From Spirochaeta sp. (lineage in GTDB: Bacteria; Spirochaetota; Spirochaetia; DSM-27196; Alkalispirochaetaceae), in the NCBI GenBank assembly GCA_007117185.1, contig SKHA01000327.1, forward strand, positions 1 to 12,132: a stretch of 12,132 nt of DNA. Direction: 5' to 3'. This document shows, piece after piece, positions 1 through 6,371 of the stretch. Numbering within the stretch: position 1 is the stretch's first letter; every line of letters starts with the position of its first letter. Position numbers and translations under genes: made by a program. Under the pieces are notes generated by a model. The model searched no databases and was not told the origin of the DNA. It saw nothing but the letters and a program-made list of their open reading frames with translations.

Positions 1-508
1 CTGGCGGTGTCTCCAGTGGCAGTATTGCTACAGCCGGCGGTGCTGTTGTTGCGCCAGGCGCGGCCGCCACAGGCGGGGCTGCTGCGGAGCTCTCGTCCTG
101 CCGGTGGTCCTCAAGCTGTTCAACCAACACCGCGCGATCCCCTGGAGTTTCGGACTCCCCGCCGGTGTCCGGAATCCGCTCGCGCATCGGAGCGGGAGTC
201 GTTGGTACCACAGGTACTTCTACCACCGGGTCAGCTACCGGCGGATCAGCCGGGGCAGGGACTGCCGCCGCAGGCGCCACCGGAATCGCCGGTACGGTAA
301 CTGCAGGCAGCAGCACAATCAGCTCCTGTCCAGACAACGGAACGTATCGCATTGTCGGCTCCGGGAGGGGCGCCTCCGGCACGGGAAGGGGCGTCCCTGC
401 TCTGCTCTGGTAAAGCCCGCGGGGAGGCGAGATCGACAGCTCCGGTCCGTCACTTTCGGGAATTGTTGCGCAGGAGAAAAGCAGCAGTACCGCGGATGTC
501 ACAACCAC
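1..508 (-). CDS. Putative Pro/Ala/Val-rich lipoprotein, 3' end off the window
   Basis: Not shown as a known family. The minus-strand frame stays open from just after the preceding gene to the left edge, giving about 169 residues from the GTG used here. The N-terminus is a hydrophobic stretch ending in a lipobox-like LLFSC followed by ATIPESDG, so the protein is probably exported and lipidated on that Cys. The rest is low complexity, rich in Pro, Ala and Val (PVVEVPVVPTTPAP, APAAAVPAPADPP), as in linkers of envelope proteins; the C-terminal domain is outside the window. The start is uncertain. GTG at 508 gives a short signal without a basic n-region. An in-frame TTG at 595 gives an Arg/Lys-rich n-region but overlaps the upstream gene by 68 bases. 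It follows the 113-residue membrane protein by about 19 bases and is probably co-transcribed with smc. Confidence 0.6.
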   Translation of the reverse strand, partial: MVVTSAVLLLFSCATIPESDGPELSISPPRGLYQSRAGTPLPVPEAPLPEPTMRYVPLSGQELIVLLPAVTVPAIPVAPAAAVPAPADPPVADPVVEVPVVPTTPAPMRERIPDTGGESETPGDRAVLVEQLEDHRQDESSAAAPPVAAAPGATTAPPAVAILPLETPP

Positions 509-527
509 AGCAGCCGTCCACAGAGCC

Positions 528-869
528 CTACTCGAAGAGAAGATCCTGCACCTCCCCTTCCAGCCGCGGCAAAAGATCCCGCACCAGCGCCTCAATCAGG
601 TCAGCTTCAACGTCCCGTCGAACACTCCCGTCCAGTGGACGATTCGGGTCCACCAGGAGTCGAAATTCAGGGTTGAGCAGATCCTGTTCCACGTCCTGCA
701 TCAGAAACTCCCGTTGTGGAATCATAAGCACCCGGGATGTATACCGGGAACTGTCCCCCACTCCACTTCGTGCTGCCCCGCTACCCGCCGCAAAGAAGAC
801 GATCACCAGGAGAATCAGAACTATCACCCCGGCGGCGAGACCGCCCCACAGCAGGAATCGTCGATTCAC
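528..869 (-). CDS. Hypothetical single-pass membrane protein, 113 aa
   Basis: The function is not recognised. The protein starts MNRRF, then has one strongly hydrophobic helix (about residues 7-28, including VIVLILLVIVFFAAG) and a short soluble part of about 85 residues. The charge pattern suggests an N-in anchor with the rest outside the cytoplasm. The soluble part ends in an acidic amphipathic helix (about residues 83-112, RRDVEADLIEALVRDLL). The topology recalls FliL-type anchored proteins, but no FliL signature is visible. The GTG start at 869 overlaps the smc TGA as GTGA, and a strong ribosome-binding site (GGGGAGG, 880-886) lies 10 bases upstream inside smc, so translation is probably coupled to smc. 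The start and reading frame are well supported; the role is unknown. Confidence 0.75.
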   Translation of the reverse strand: MNRRFLLWGGLAAGVIVLILLVIVFFAAGSGAARSGVGDSSRYTSRVLMIPQREFLMQDVEQDLLNPEFRLLVDPNRPLDGSVRRDVEADLIEALVRDLLPRLEGEVQDLLFE

Positions 870-3646
870 GACGAGACAACCTCCCCTTCAAGTTTAACCG
901 TCACCACCTGACTCACCCCGCTCTCCTGCATTGTAACACCAAGGAGGGTATTTGCCCCGGCTACCGTCTTCTTGTTGTGCGTGATTACAATAAACTGGGA
1001 CTGCTCGCTGAACTCACGGAGCATCTGCACAAAGCGCCCCACGTTGTGTTCATCAAGAGCAGCGTCAATCTCATCAAGAAGGGTGAACGGCGACGGACGC
1101 ACCATAAAGGTTGCAAACAGCAGCGCCACGGCAGTGAGGCTGCGCTCACCACCAGACAGTAGCGCGATGCTCTCGAGTTTCTTCCCAGGGGGTTGTACCA
1201 GGATCTCAATACCGGAATCCAGCAGGGTGTCCGGGTCGATCAGGCGCAACTCCGCCCGTCCACCACCGAAAAGTCGCCGAAAAACGGTATGAAAATTCTT
1301 GCGGATCCGGTTGTACGTCTCGATGAACAGTTGCTCAGACTCGCGCTTGATCTCGGCGGTGACCCGCACCAGGTCTTCTCTGGCGCTGCGCAGATCGGTG
1401 ATCTGTCCGTTGAGAAATTCGTATCGATCCGAGACCTCGGCAAACTCCTCCACTGCCATCAGGTTCACGTTTCCCAGTTCCCGCAGACCGTTGCGAGCCT
1501 GTTGAATCGCCTCGCGAAGCACTTTCTGATCCCGGGGATCCGCAGCATCGCCACCTTCAAACTCCCGCAGGTCCCGGCCGTGGCGCTCCTGAAAGCTGTC
1601 GTAGAGTCCGCGTATCTCGGTGCGCTTCTCAGCCATCCGCAGATGCGCTTCTTCCAGACGGTTCTGCATCTGCGCCAGCTTCTGCATCGCCGTCTTCAGC
1701 CGCTCCTCTTCTTCCTTGAGGGTACGATTGTCCGTCGCGATGCTGCTTTCCAGGGTGTGCAACTCTTTCTGCAGGGCCTGTTCCTGCTTCTGAAGATCCG
1801 CATGCTCCTGTTGCAGCACCACAACCTGCTTTTCCAGGTGGGCCGCACGCTGCAGGTCAGCGTCGATCCGCTGGGCAACTTCACCGTGCTGTCTGGTCAG
1901 TTCTTCCGCTTCGCGATGGTGCCGTCGGGCGTTCTCACGCTGCTGTTCCCGTCGGCTTTGCAGCTGAACCCTGTTCATCTTCAGCTGCTCCAGGTTTTTC
2001 CGCTCCGTTTCCACCACCTCCTGAAGCGTCTCGATTTCCCGGGAGAGCTCACGAATACGCTCCCGCGAGGCGATGTTCTCTTCCTGCAGGCGCTCTATGG
2101 TATCGTCCAGGGTACGCTTACGGGTGATGGTTCCTTCCGGTGCCAGGAAATCGTCAAGAAACCGTGGCATCGCTCCCAGGTACTGGGTGGCCGCGGCCTG
2201 AACGCGCTGCAGCGCTTCCTGCAGGGTCACGAAGGTGGTACGGATCTTTTCGGAGATCCCCTGGGGGCTCTGCTCCAGCCGGGTCAGGTCCTGAAGCGCC
2301 GCACCGCGGCCCTCAAGAGAGATCCGCAGCTGTTCCAGCGATGCTGTCAACGCCTCTTCTGCCCGCGCCCGCTCCGCTGTCGAGTATCCTGACTCCTGCA
2401 GCTTCACGTCCAGGGCTGCCACCAGTTCGTCGGTTACGCTGCGCAACTCCTTCTGACAATCGGTTATTCCGCGATCATTACCGGAAATCCGTCCTTCCGC
2501 GTCGCGGATCTGCTGACGAGCCTCCTTCTGCCGCTCCTGGCTGCGGGCAATCCGTTCTTCAATTCCGGTGATTGCTTTTTCAATCTCTTGTAGCTGTTCC
2601 GCTGTTTCCTCTGCCTGCTTCTCCGCGGCATCTGCAGCTCCCCGAGCCTCACCACTGCGGGTCGCCAGGGTCTTTAACCGCGCCCGCTCCGCCTCGACGC
2701 GCTCATCCAGCTGCGAGCGCTGATCCCGGATCAGGGCGATTCTGTCGGTACGGGAGCTCTTTTCCAGGTCGAGCCCGTAGAGCTGCTTCTGGATCTCAAC
2801 CAGACGCCCTTCCATCGTATTGACCCGATTCAGCTCACTTTCCAGCCGTTCATTGAAGCCGTCGATCTCAGCCTTGATCTTGCTCCGCTCGCCCTCAAGG
2901 TTCTCGGTTCGCTCTCCCTGCTGCTTTTGCTGGTCCCGAAACTGCTGCAATCTGGCCAGCTGGAGCTCAACCTCCAGGTTGAAGGTTTCCTCCCGGAGTT
3001 CACGATACCGGGCGGTTTTCTCAGCTTGCTTCTTCAGCGTCTCATAGGACCGTTTTACCTCGGTGAGGACCGTATCAACCTCACGCATGTTCAGCTCGGT
3101 CCGTTCCAGCTTGCGGTCTGCTTCACGCCCCCGGACCTTGTAGCGGGTTATACCGGCGGCTTCCTCAAACAGGGCTCGTCGGTCTTCCGGGCGATTGGAG
3201 AGAATCTGATCTATCTTGCCCTGCTCCATAATGGAATACGCGGTCTTCCCGATGCCGGTATCGTAAAACAGCTCCCGCAGATCCTTCAGCTTCACCGGGG
3301 CACCGTTGACGAAGTATTCGCTCTCACCGCTGCGAAAGAGACGGCGTCGGATCGTCACTTCCGGCACATCCAGGGGGAGAACCCCGTCGTTTTCCAGGGT
3401 GAGGGTCACTTCAGCAACGTTGAGGGGTTTACGGGTCTCCGTACCGTTGAAGATGACGTCTTCCATGCGTTCGGCACGCAGGCTCTTGGTTGCCTGCTCG
3501 CCAAGCACCCACTTGACCGCATCCACCACGTTACTCTTGCCGCACCCGTTCGGACCGATAAGTGCGGCAACACCGTCGGTGAAGGAAATGTGACTTTTGT
3601 CAGCAAAGGACTTGAAGCCCAACAGATCGATACTTTTCAGAAACAC
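866..3646 (-). CDS. smc: Chromosome segregation protein SMC, short and hinge-divergent
   Basis: An ABC-type ATPase of the SMC family, which organises and segregates the chromosome, usually with the ScpA and ScpB partners (not in this window). The head halves are complete. The Walker A loop GPNGCGKS is at residues 31-38, the Q-loop region YSIMEQGKIDQIL at about 137-149, the ABC signature LLSGGERS at about 829-836, Walker B FTLLDEIDAALDE at about 854-866, and the switch His in FIVITHN at about 885-891. The family block LGNVNLMAVEEF is at about 724-735. Two long coiled coils (about 170-400 and 512-690) join the heads. The length of 926 residues is well below the usual roughly 1150-1200, and the globular hinge cannot be recognised between the coils (see findings). 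The start is GTG at 3646, with GGAG five bases upstream (3652-3655). It is divergent from rnhB and first in a likely operon with the small membrane protein and the lipoprotein. Confidence 0.95.
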   Translation of the reverse strand: MFLKSIDLLGFKSFADKSHISFTDGVAALIGPNGCGKSNVVDAVKWVLGEQATKSLRAERMEDVIFNGTETRKPLNVAEVTLTLENDGVLPLDVPEVTIRRRLFRSGESEYFVNGAPVKLKDLRELFYDTGIGKTAYSIMEQGKIDQILSNRPEDRRALFEEAAGITRYKVRGREADRKLERTELNMREVDTVLTEVKRSYETLKKQAEKTARYRELREETFNLEVELQLARLQQFRDQQKQQGERTENLEGERSKIKAEIDGFNERLESELNRVNTMEGRLVEIQKQLYGLDLEKSSRTDRIALIRDQRSQLDERVEAERARLKTLATRSGEARGAADAAEKQAEETAEQLQEIEKAITGIEERIARSQERQKEARQQIRDAEGRISGNDRGITDCQKELRSVTDELVAALDVKLQESGYSTAERARAEEALTASLEQLRISLEGRGAALQDLTRLEQSPQGISEKIRTTFVTLQEALQRVQAAATQYLGAMPRFLDDFLAPEGTITRKRTLDDTIERLQEENIASRERIRELSREIETLQEVVETERKNLEQLKMNRVQLQSRREQQRENARRHHREAEELTRQHGEVAQRIDADLQRAAHLEKQVVVLQQEHADLQKQEQALQKELHTLESSIATDNRTLKEEEERLKTAMQKLAQMQNRLEEAHLRMAEKRTEIRGLYDSFQERHGRDLREFEGGDAADPRDQKVLREAIQQARNGLRELGNVNLMAVEEFAEVSDRYEFLNGQITDLRSAREDLVRVTAEIKRESEQLFIETYNRIRKNFHTVFRRLFGGGRAELRLIDPDTLLDSGIEILVQPPGKKLESIALLSGGERSLTAVALLFATFMVRPSPFTLLDEIDAALDEHNVGRFVQMLREFSEQSQFIVITHNKKTVAGANTLLGVTMQESGVSQVVTVKLEGEVVSS

Positions 3647-3689
3647 AGTTGCTCCAACAGTTCAGGGGACGTACATTAACCTCGCTATC

Positions 3690-4292
3690 ATGACCGGAGG
3701 TATGATCAATAATCAAGCCCGCACATGTGGAATCGACGAGGTGGGCCGGGGACCTCTGGCAGGGCCGGTGGTTGCCGCCGCGGCGGTCCTGCCGGCTCAT
3801 CACATCTTTGAGGGGTTGCGGGACTCAAAACAACTCTCCCGGACCCGCCGGGAGTGGTGGGATCAGGTTATACGCGAACAGGCCCTGGCATTCGGCCTTG
3901 GGTGGGTCTGGCCGGAGGAGATCGACCGCATCAACATCCTCCAGGCGTCTCTCAAGGCGATGCGGCTTGCCTGGGAAGACCTGGCCACGTCCCGACCCGT
4001 CGCCGCCGCGGCGGTGGATCAGTTTTTGATCGACGGCATCCACTGCCCCCCGGGGCTGCCCAACCCGGCCACAGCGATCCCTCACGGCGACACACTGGAA
4101 CCGGCTATCATGGCGGCGTCTATTCTGGCTAAAGTTGCCCGGGACTCCTGGATGGTGGAGTACAGCCGCCTGGACGAACGGTACGGGTTTGAGCGACACA
4201 AGGGGTATCCATCCAGGGAACACCGGGCCGCTTTGCAGCAGCACGGGCCCTGCGCCATCCACCGCCGCTCGTTCCGCGGGGTCCGCCGGTGA
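3690..4292 (+). CDS. rnhB: Ribonuclease HII
   Basis: Cleaves the RNA strand of RNA-DNA hybrids and cuts at single ribonucleotides misincorporated in DNA. From the ATG at 3690 the protein has 200 residues, close to the E. coli enzyme (198). The four catalytic carboxylates are visible: D16 and E17 in GIDEVGRGPLAG, D115 in FLIDG, and D134 in HGDTLEP. Other family blocks are LRDSKQLS (43-50), AASILAKVARD (142-152), HKGYPS (170-175) and the C-terminal HRRSF. The start choice is open. ATG 3690 matches the E. coli numbering but has no Shine-Dalgarno. ATG 3702 has GGAGG only one base away, too close to serve it. The frame is open further upstream to 3597, but that part overlaps the start of smc. It is divergent from smc and converges on the PUR-domain gene with 6 bases between stops. 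Confidence 0.93.
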   Translation: MTGGMINNQARTCGIDEVGRGPLAGPVVAAAAVLPAHHIFEGLRDSKQLSRTRREWWDQVIREQALAFGLGWVWPEEIDRINILQASLKAMRLAWEDLATSRPVAAAAVDQFLIDGIHCPPGLPNPATAIPHGDTLEPAIMAASILAKVARDSWMVEYSRLDERYGFERHKGYPSREHRAALQQHGPCAIHRRSFRGVRR

Positions 4293-4298
4293 AGCTGT

Positions 4299-4592
4299 TC
4301 AGAACGCCGGTCGCTCCCGGCGGCGGCGGCCGGACTCGTCGTCCCGCTTCTGCTGACGGTTCTCGCTGAGGAACTTCATCACCGTCTCCAGCCCCTGTTC
4401 AAAGAGGGACAGGTCGTCCTCAAACACCACTATCTGATGCCGCTCAAACTCGTCGCTGTTTTCCAGTTTCTTGCTCTCCACGATGGTGAGAAAGAGATCG
4501 TGGTGGCGGTTTTCTTTAACGTTAAAAAAATACGTACGCCGATCGTTCTTGCTGCGTACGCGAGCTGAAAAAAGCTCTCCTCTTACACCCAT
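4299..4592 (-). CDS. PUR-domain DNA/RNA-binding protein (BpuR-like, DUF3276)
   Basis: A 97-residue single PUR-alpha-type repeat, the family that includes Borrelia BpuR, which binds nucleic acids and regulates gene expression. The family pattern is clear: GELFSARVRS at residues 5-14, then RRTYFFNVKENR at about 18-29, then DLFLTIVESKKL and FERHQIVVFEDDL, then a C-terminal helix that mediates dimerisation in the family. The tail after about residue 78 is highly charged and Arg-rich (RQQKRDDESGRRRRERP), a plausible nucleic-acid contact. The start at ATG 4592 is supported by AGGAG five bases upstream. It lies 51 bases behind the acyltransferase on the same strand and may share its transcript. The position next to smc and rnhB matches the remembered Borrelia order. 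Family assignment is confident; the regulatory targets here are unknown. Confidence 0.9.
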   Translation of the reverse strand: MGVRGELFSARVRSKNDRRTYFFNVKENRHHDLFLTIVESKKLENSDEFERHQIVVFEDDLSLFEQGLETVMKFLSENRQQKRDDESGRRRRERPAF

Positions 4593-4643
4593 GTCTGCTC
4601 CTGTTGTATACCGATGCCCCAGAGTACTGTGCGGTGGGGGTAA

Positions 4644-5330
4644 TCACAACCCTGTATACCGGATGAACCGGGTTGTCATCGCCGAAAGGTCGCTGTAATG
4701 GCCCCGAAGATGCTCCGGCATGAGCACCGCAAGCTGATACATCATCTCGTCGGCCATTGTCCTTATGTCTTTTGGACGAGGTCGTTCCCCCGAAGGGACC
4801 TCCAGATAGAAGGGCTTTCCAACGCGGAAGTGGATCCGGCTGCGCCGTAGTTTCAGTAGATTTCTCGGGATGCTTTTGAGCCCCCAGTGGACCATCGGTA
4901 TGATCGGCACCTGTGCCTGCAGGGCGATCATCGCCGCTCCGGGTCGCCCGGGCAGCAGCGTCTCGTCAGGGCTGCGTGTCCCCTCACCGGCAACCCCGAG
5001 AAACTCCCCTCGGTGCAGCGCCGCCATCGCTCGTTCCAGGGCCCGACGATCCGGACCTTCCCTGTTTATGGGAATGATCCCCCAGAGCTGCATAAGGAAC
5101 CGGGTAGCAGGGTTACCCCAGAGCTCCCGCTTGGCCAGGGCGGTTTTGGGCCGCCCCCGCAGGAGAATGTAGTACACTGGTCCCTCAAAAATGCTGGTGT
5201 GGTTTGTCAGCAGAATAGCCGGGCCCTTTTTGGGAATCTTCTCCATCTGCCACGTATCAGCGTCGCAGAGGACGCGTACAACACCCATTATGGTCATAGC
5301 AACCAGACGTTCTGCCAGAGGCATGCGCAT
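4644..5330 (-). CDS. plsC: PlsC-family lysophospholipid / 1-acylglycerol-3-phosphate acyltransferase
   Basis: A 228-residue member of the LPLAT/AGPAT family, which transfers an acyl chain to lysophosphatidic acid or a related acceptor at the inner membrane during phospholipid synthesis. The family motifs appear in order. Motif I is NHTSIFEG at residues 43-50, which is HX4E (H44, E49) where the family normally has HX4D. Motif II is GIIPINRE (84-91), motif III is GEGTRS (115-120), and motif IV is VPIIPMV (141-147). No clear membrane helix is seen, only an amphipathic N-terminus. The start at ATG 5330 follows AGGAG by nine bases. The frame is open upstream to 5585, but that part lies antisense to the PilZ gene and lacks family similarity. 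The acceptor substrate cannot be told from sequence, and other LPLAT subfamilies are possible. Confidence 0.87.
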   Translation of the reverse strand: MRMPLAERLVAMTIMGVVRVLCDADTWQMEKIPKKGPAILLTNHTSIFEGPVYYILLRGRPKTALAKRELWGNPATRFLMQLWGIIPINREGPDRRALERAMAALHRGEFLGVAGEGTRSPDETLLPGRPGAAMIALQAQVPIIPMVHWGLKSIPRNLLKLRRSRIHFRVGKPFYLEVPSGERPRPKDIRTMADEMMYQLAVLMPEHLRGHYSDLSAMTTRFIRYTGL

Positions 5331-5345
5331 CGATGATATCTCCTG

Positions 5346-5374
5346 TAGACAATGTAACAAATCCCGGCTAGAAT
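5346..5374 (+). promoter_or_regulatory. Sigma-70-type promoter for the PilZ gene
   Basis: TAGACA (5346-5351) and TAGAAT (5369-5374) each match the -35 and -10 consensus at five of six positions, with an optimal 17-base spacer. It lies in the 60-base gap between divergent plsC and the PilZ gene. Initiation about seven bases past the -10 would fall near 5381, leaving a leader of only about 10 bases before the ATG at 5391. This is seen by eye and has no experimental support. Confidence 0.55.
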
Positions 5375-5390
5375 TCGAAGAGATAGAAAT

Positions 5391-6371
5391 ATGGACCAAT
5401 TCAGCAGTGGCTTTCAAACATCTCAAGCCGAGATCATTCTTTTCTCGGTTCTCTTTGGACTGATCCTCGTTGGGCTGGTTGTGGGTCAGATCATGCGTTC
5501 CCGAACTGCGGCGAAAGCAGCACGGACCAGGAAGCCCCCCCGGGAACCGGTACTCCGCCGGACCTCCCAGCCGCGGAGGGAGCACGTCCAGTTGGGGTAC
5601 AAGGAACAGCAGACGCTGGACCGCCTGGCGTGGTTTCTCAAGGATCCCTCAAAAGCGGATACGCTGCTTGATGACCACGCCGCGCTGTTGAAGGTGTCCC
5701 GCCGGGGCATTCGCGAGGGCGTCGTCAAGGAACTGGACGTGCACCGCCTGGCCCGCCGGGTGGGTGCCGACACCTCGGCGCTTAGAATCGCCGGCCACTC
5801 TACGCAAACGATCCCCACCGGAGCGGAGGTTTCCATCTCCACCGCCGCTATGGCGATGGGTAACGGCGTTGTTCAGCTCAGCAGCGAGGCGGGGGTGCAG
5901 GTCCGCTTCACCAAGGGGGAGGGAAACTTTTCCGCCGGTGAAGCTGTGGACGTTGTCTGTTACTCCTCTGAAGGAATGTATCAATTTCACACAACGATGC
6001 TCTCTGTGACCGGCAAGAACGCTCTGCTGCGGCACACCCCCCACGTTCAGTATGCCCAGCGCCGCACCTACCGCCGTCGGGAGATCGAGATGCCCGTTCG
6101 CATCCGGATGCCCGGAATCGACCACAAGCCGCTGGACGCGGTCACGGTGGACATGAGTATCGGCGGGGCGGCGGTCACCAATCGGAAAAAACAGCTGGGG
6201 CTGGGGGCTTTTGTGGAACTCTCAATCGAGATCGGCAGCGCGGCGCCCCTTGTGGTTCAGGGGACGGTGGTTCGTCTCTCAAAGCGAAACAAGGTAGCTC
6301 ACGTCAGTTTTTCCGGGATGGACCAGCAGGTTCGGCATCGCCTGTTTCGCCGGCTGATACGGGCAGGATGA
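5391..6371 (+). CDS. Membrane-anchored PilZ-domain protein, putative c-di-GMP receptor
   Basis: A 326-residue protein likely to bind cyclic di-GMP. An N-terminal membrane helix (about residues 14-35, IILFSVLFGLILVGLVVGQI) is followed by a basic linker (36-65) and a helical segment (70-125). A beta-rich region comes next (about 140-218) whose pattern, including MYQFHTTMLSV and running into the arginine motif, resembles the N-terminal domain of YcgR-type flagellar brakes. A PilZ domain follows. The two ligand motifs are intact: RxxxR in QRRTYRRR (R224, R228) and DxSxxG in DMSIGG (D254, S256, G259). In related proteins such domains change flagellar, adhesion or envelope activity when c-di-GMP rises; the target here is unknown. 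The ribosome-binding site is weak and the predicted leader very short. It is divergent from plsC. Its last 68 bases overlap the end of the opposite receiver–kinase gene. Confidence 0.9.
   Translation: MDQFSSGFQTSQAEIILFSVLFGLILVGLVVGQIMRSRTAAKAARTRKPPREPVLRRTSQPRREHVQLGYKEQQTLDRLAWFLKDPSKADTLLDDHAALLKVSRRGIREGVVKELDVHRLARRVGADTSALRIAGHSTQTIPTGAEVSISTAAMAMGNGVVQLSSEAGVQVRFTKGEGNFSAGEAVDVVCYSSEGMYQFHTTMLSVTGKNALLRHTPHVQYAQRRTYRRREIEMPVRIRMPGIDHKPLDAVTVDMSIGGAAVTNRKKQLGLGAFVELSIEIGSAAPLVVQGTVVRLSKRNKVAHVSFSGMDQQVRHRLFRRLIRAG

Noticed and set aside
104..897. Overlapping plus-strand open frames at the left end
   Set aside because: They are Arg/Pro/Ser-rich frames opposite the lipoprotein and the small membrane protein, whose minus-strand frames show a lipobox and a membrane helix.
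1193..2392. 399-codon plus-strand open frame antisense to smc
   Set aside because: It lies wholly inside the smc coding region, which has clear family motifs. Its translation is low in recognisable structure and reflects the mirror of coiled-coil codons in GC-rich DNA.
2927..3679. 250-codon plus-strand open frame antisense to the smc head
   Set aside because: It is opposite the conserved Walker A and Q-loop coding region, with no family motif and no ribosome-binding site noted; a frame shadow.
4280..4330. Possible hairpin terminator between rnhB and the PUR gene
   Set aside because: The GC-rich CCGGCGGCGGCGGCCGG stretch gives only short imperfect stems, lies in the PUR gene coding region, and no T-run follows on either strand.
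5331..5585. N-terminal extension of the acyltransferase to an upstream ATG
   Set aside because: The extra 85 codons lie antisense to the PilZ gene and across the intergenic promoter, show no family similarity, and the ATG at 5330 has its own AGGAG.
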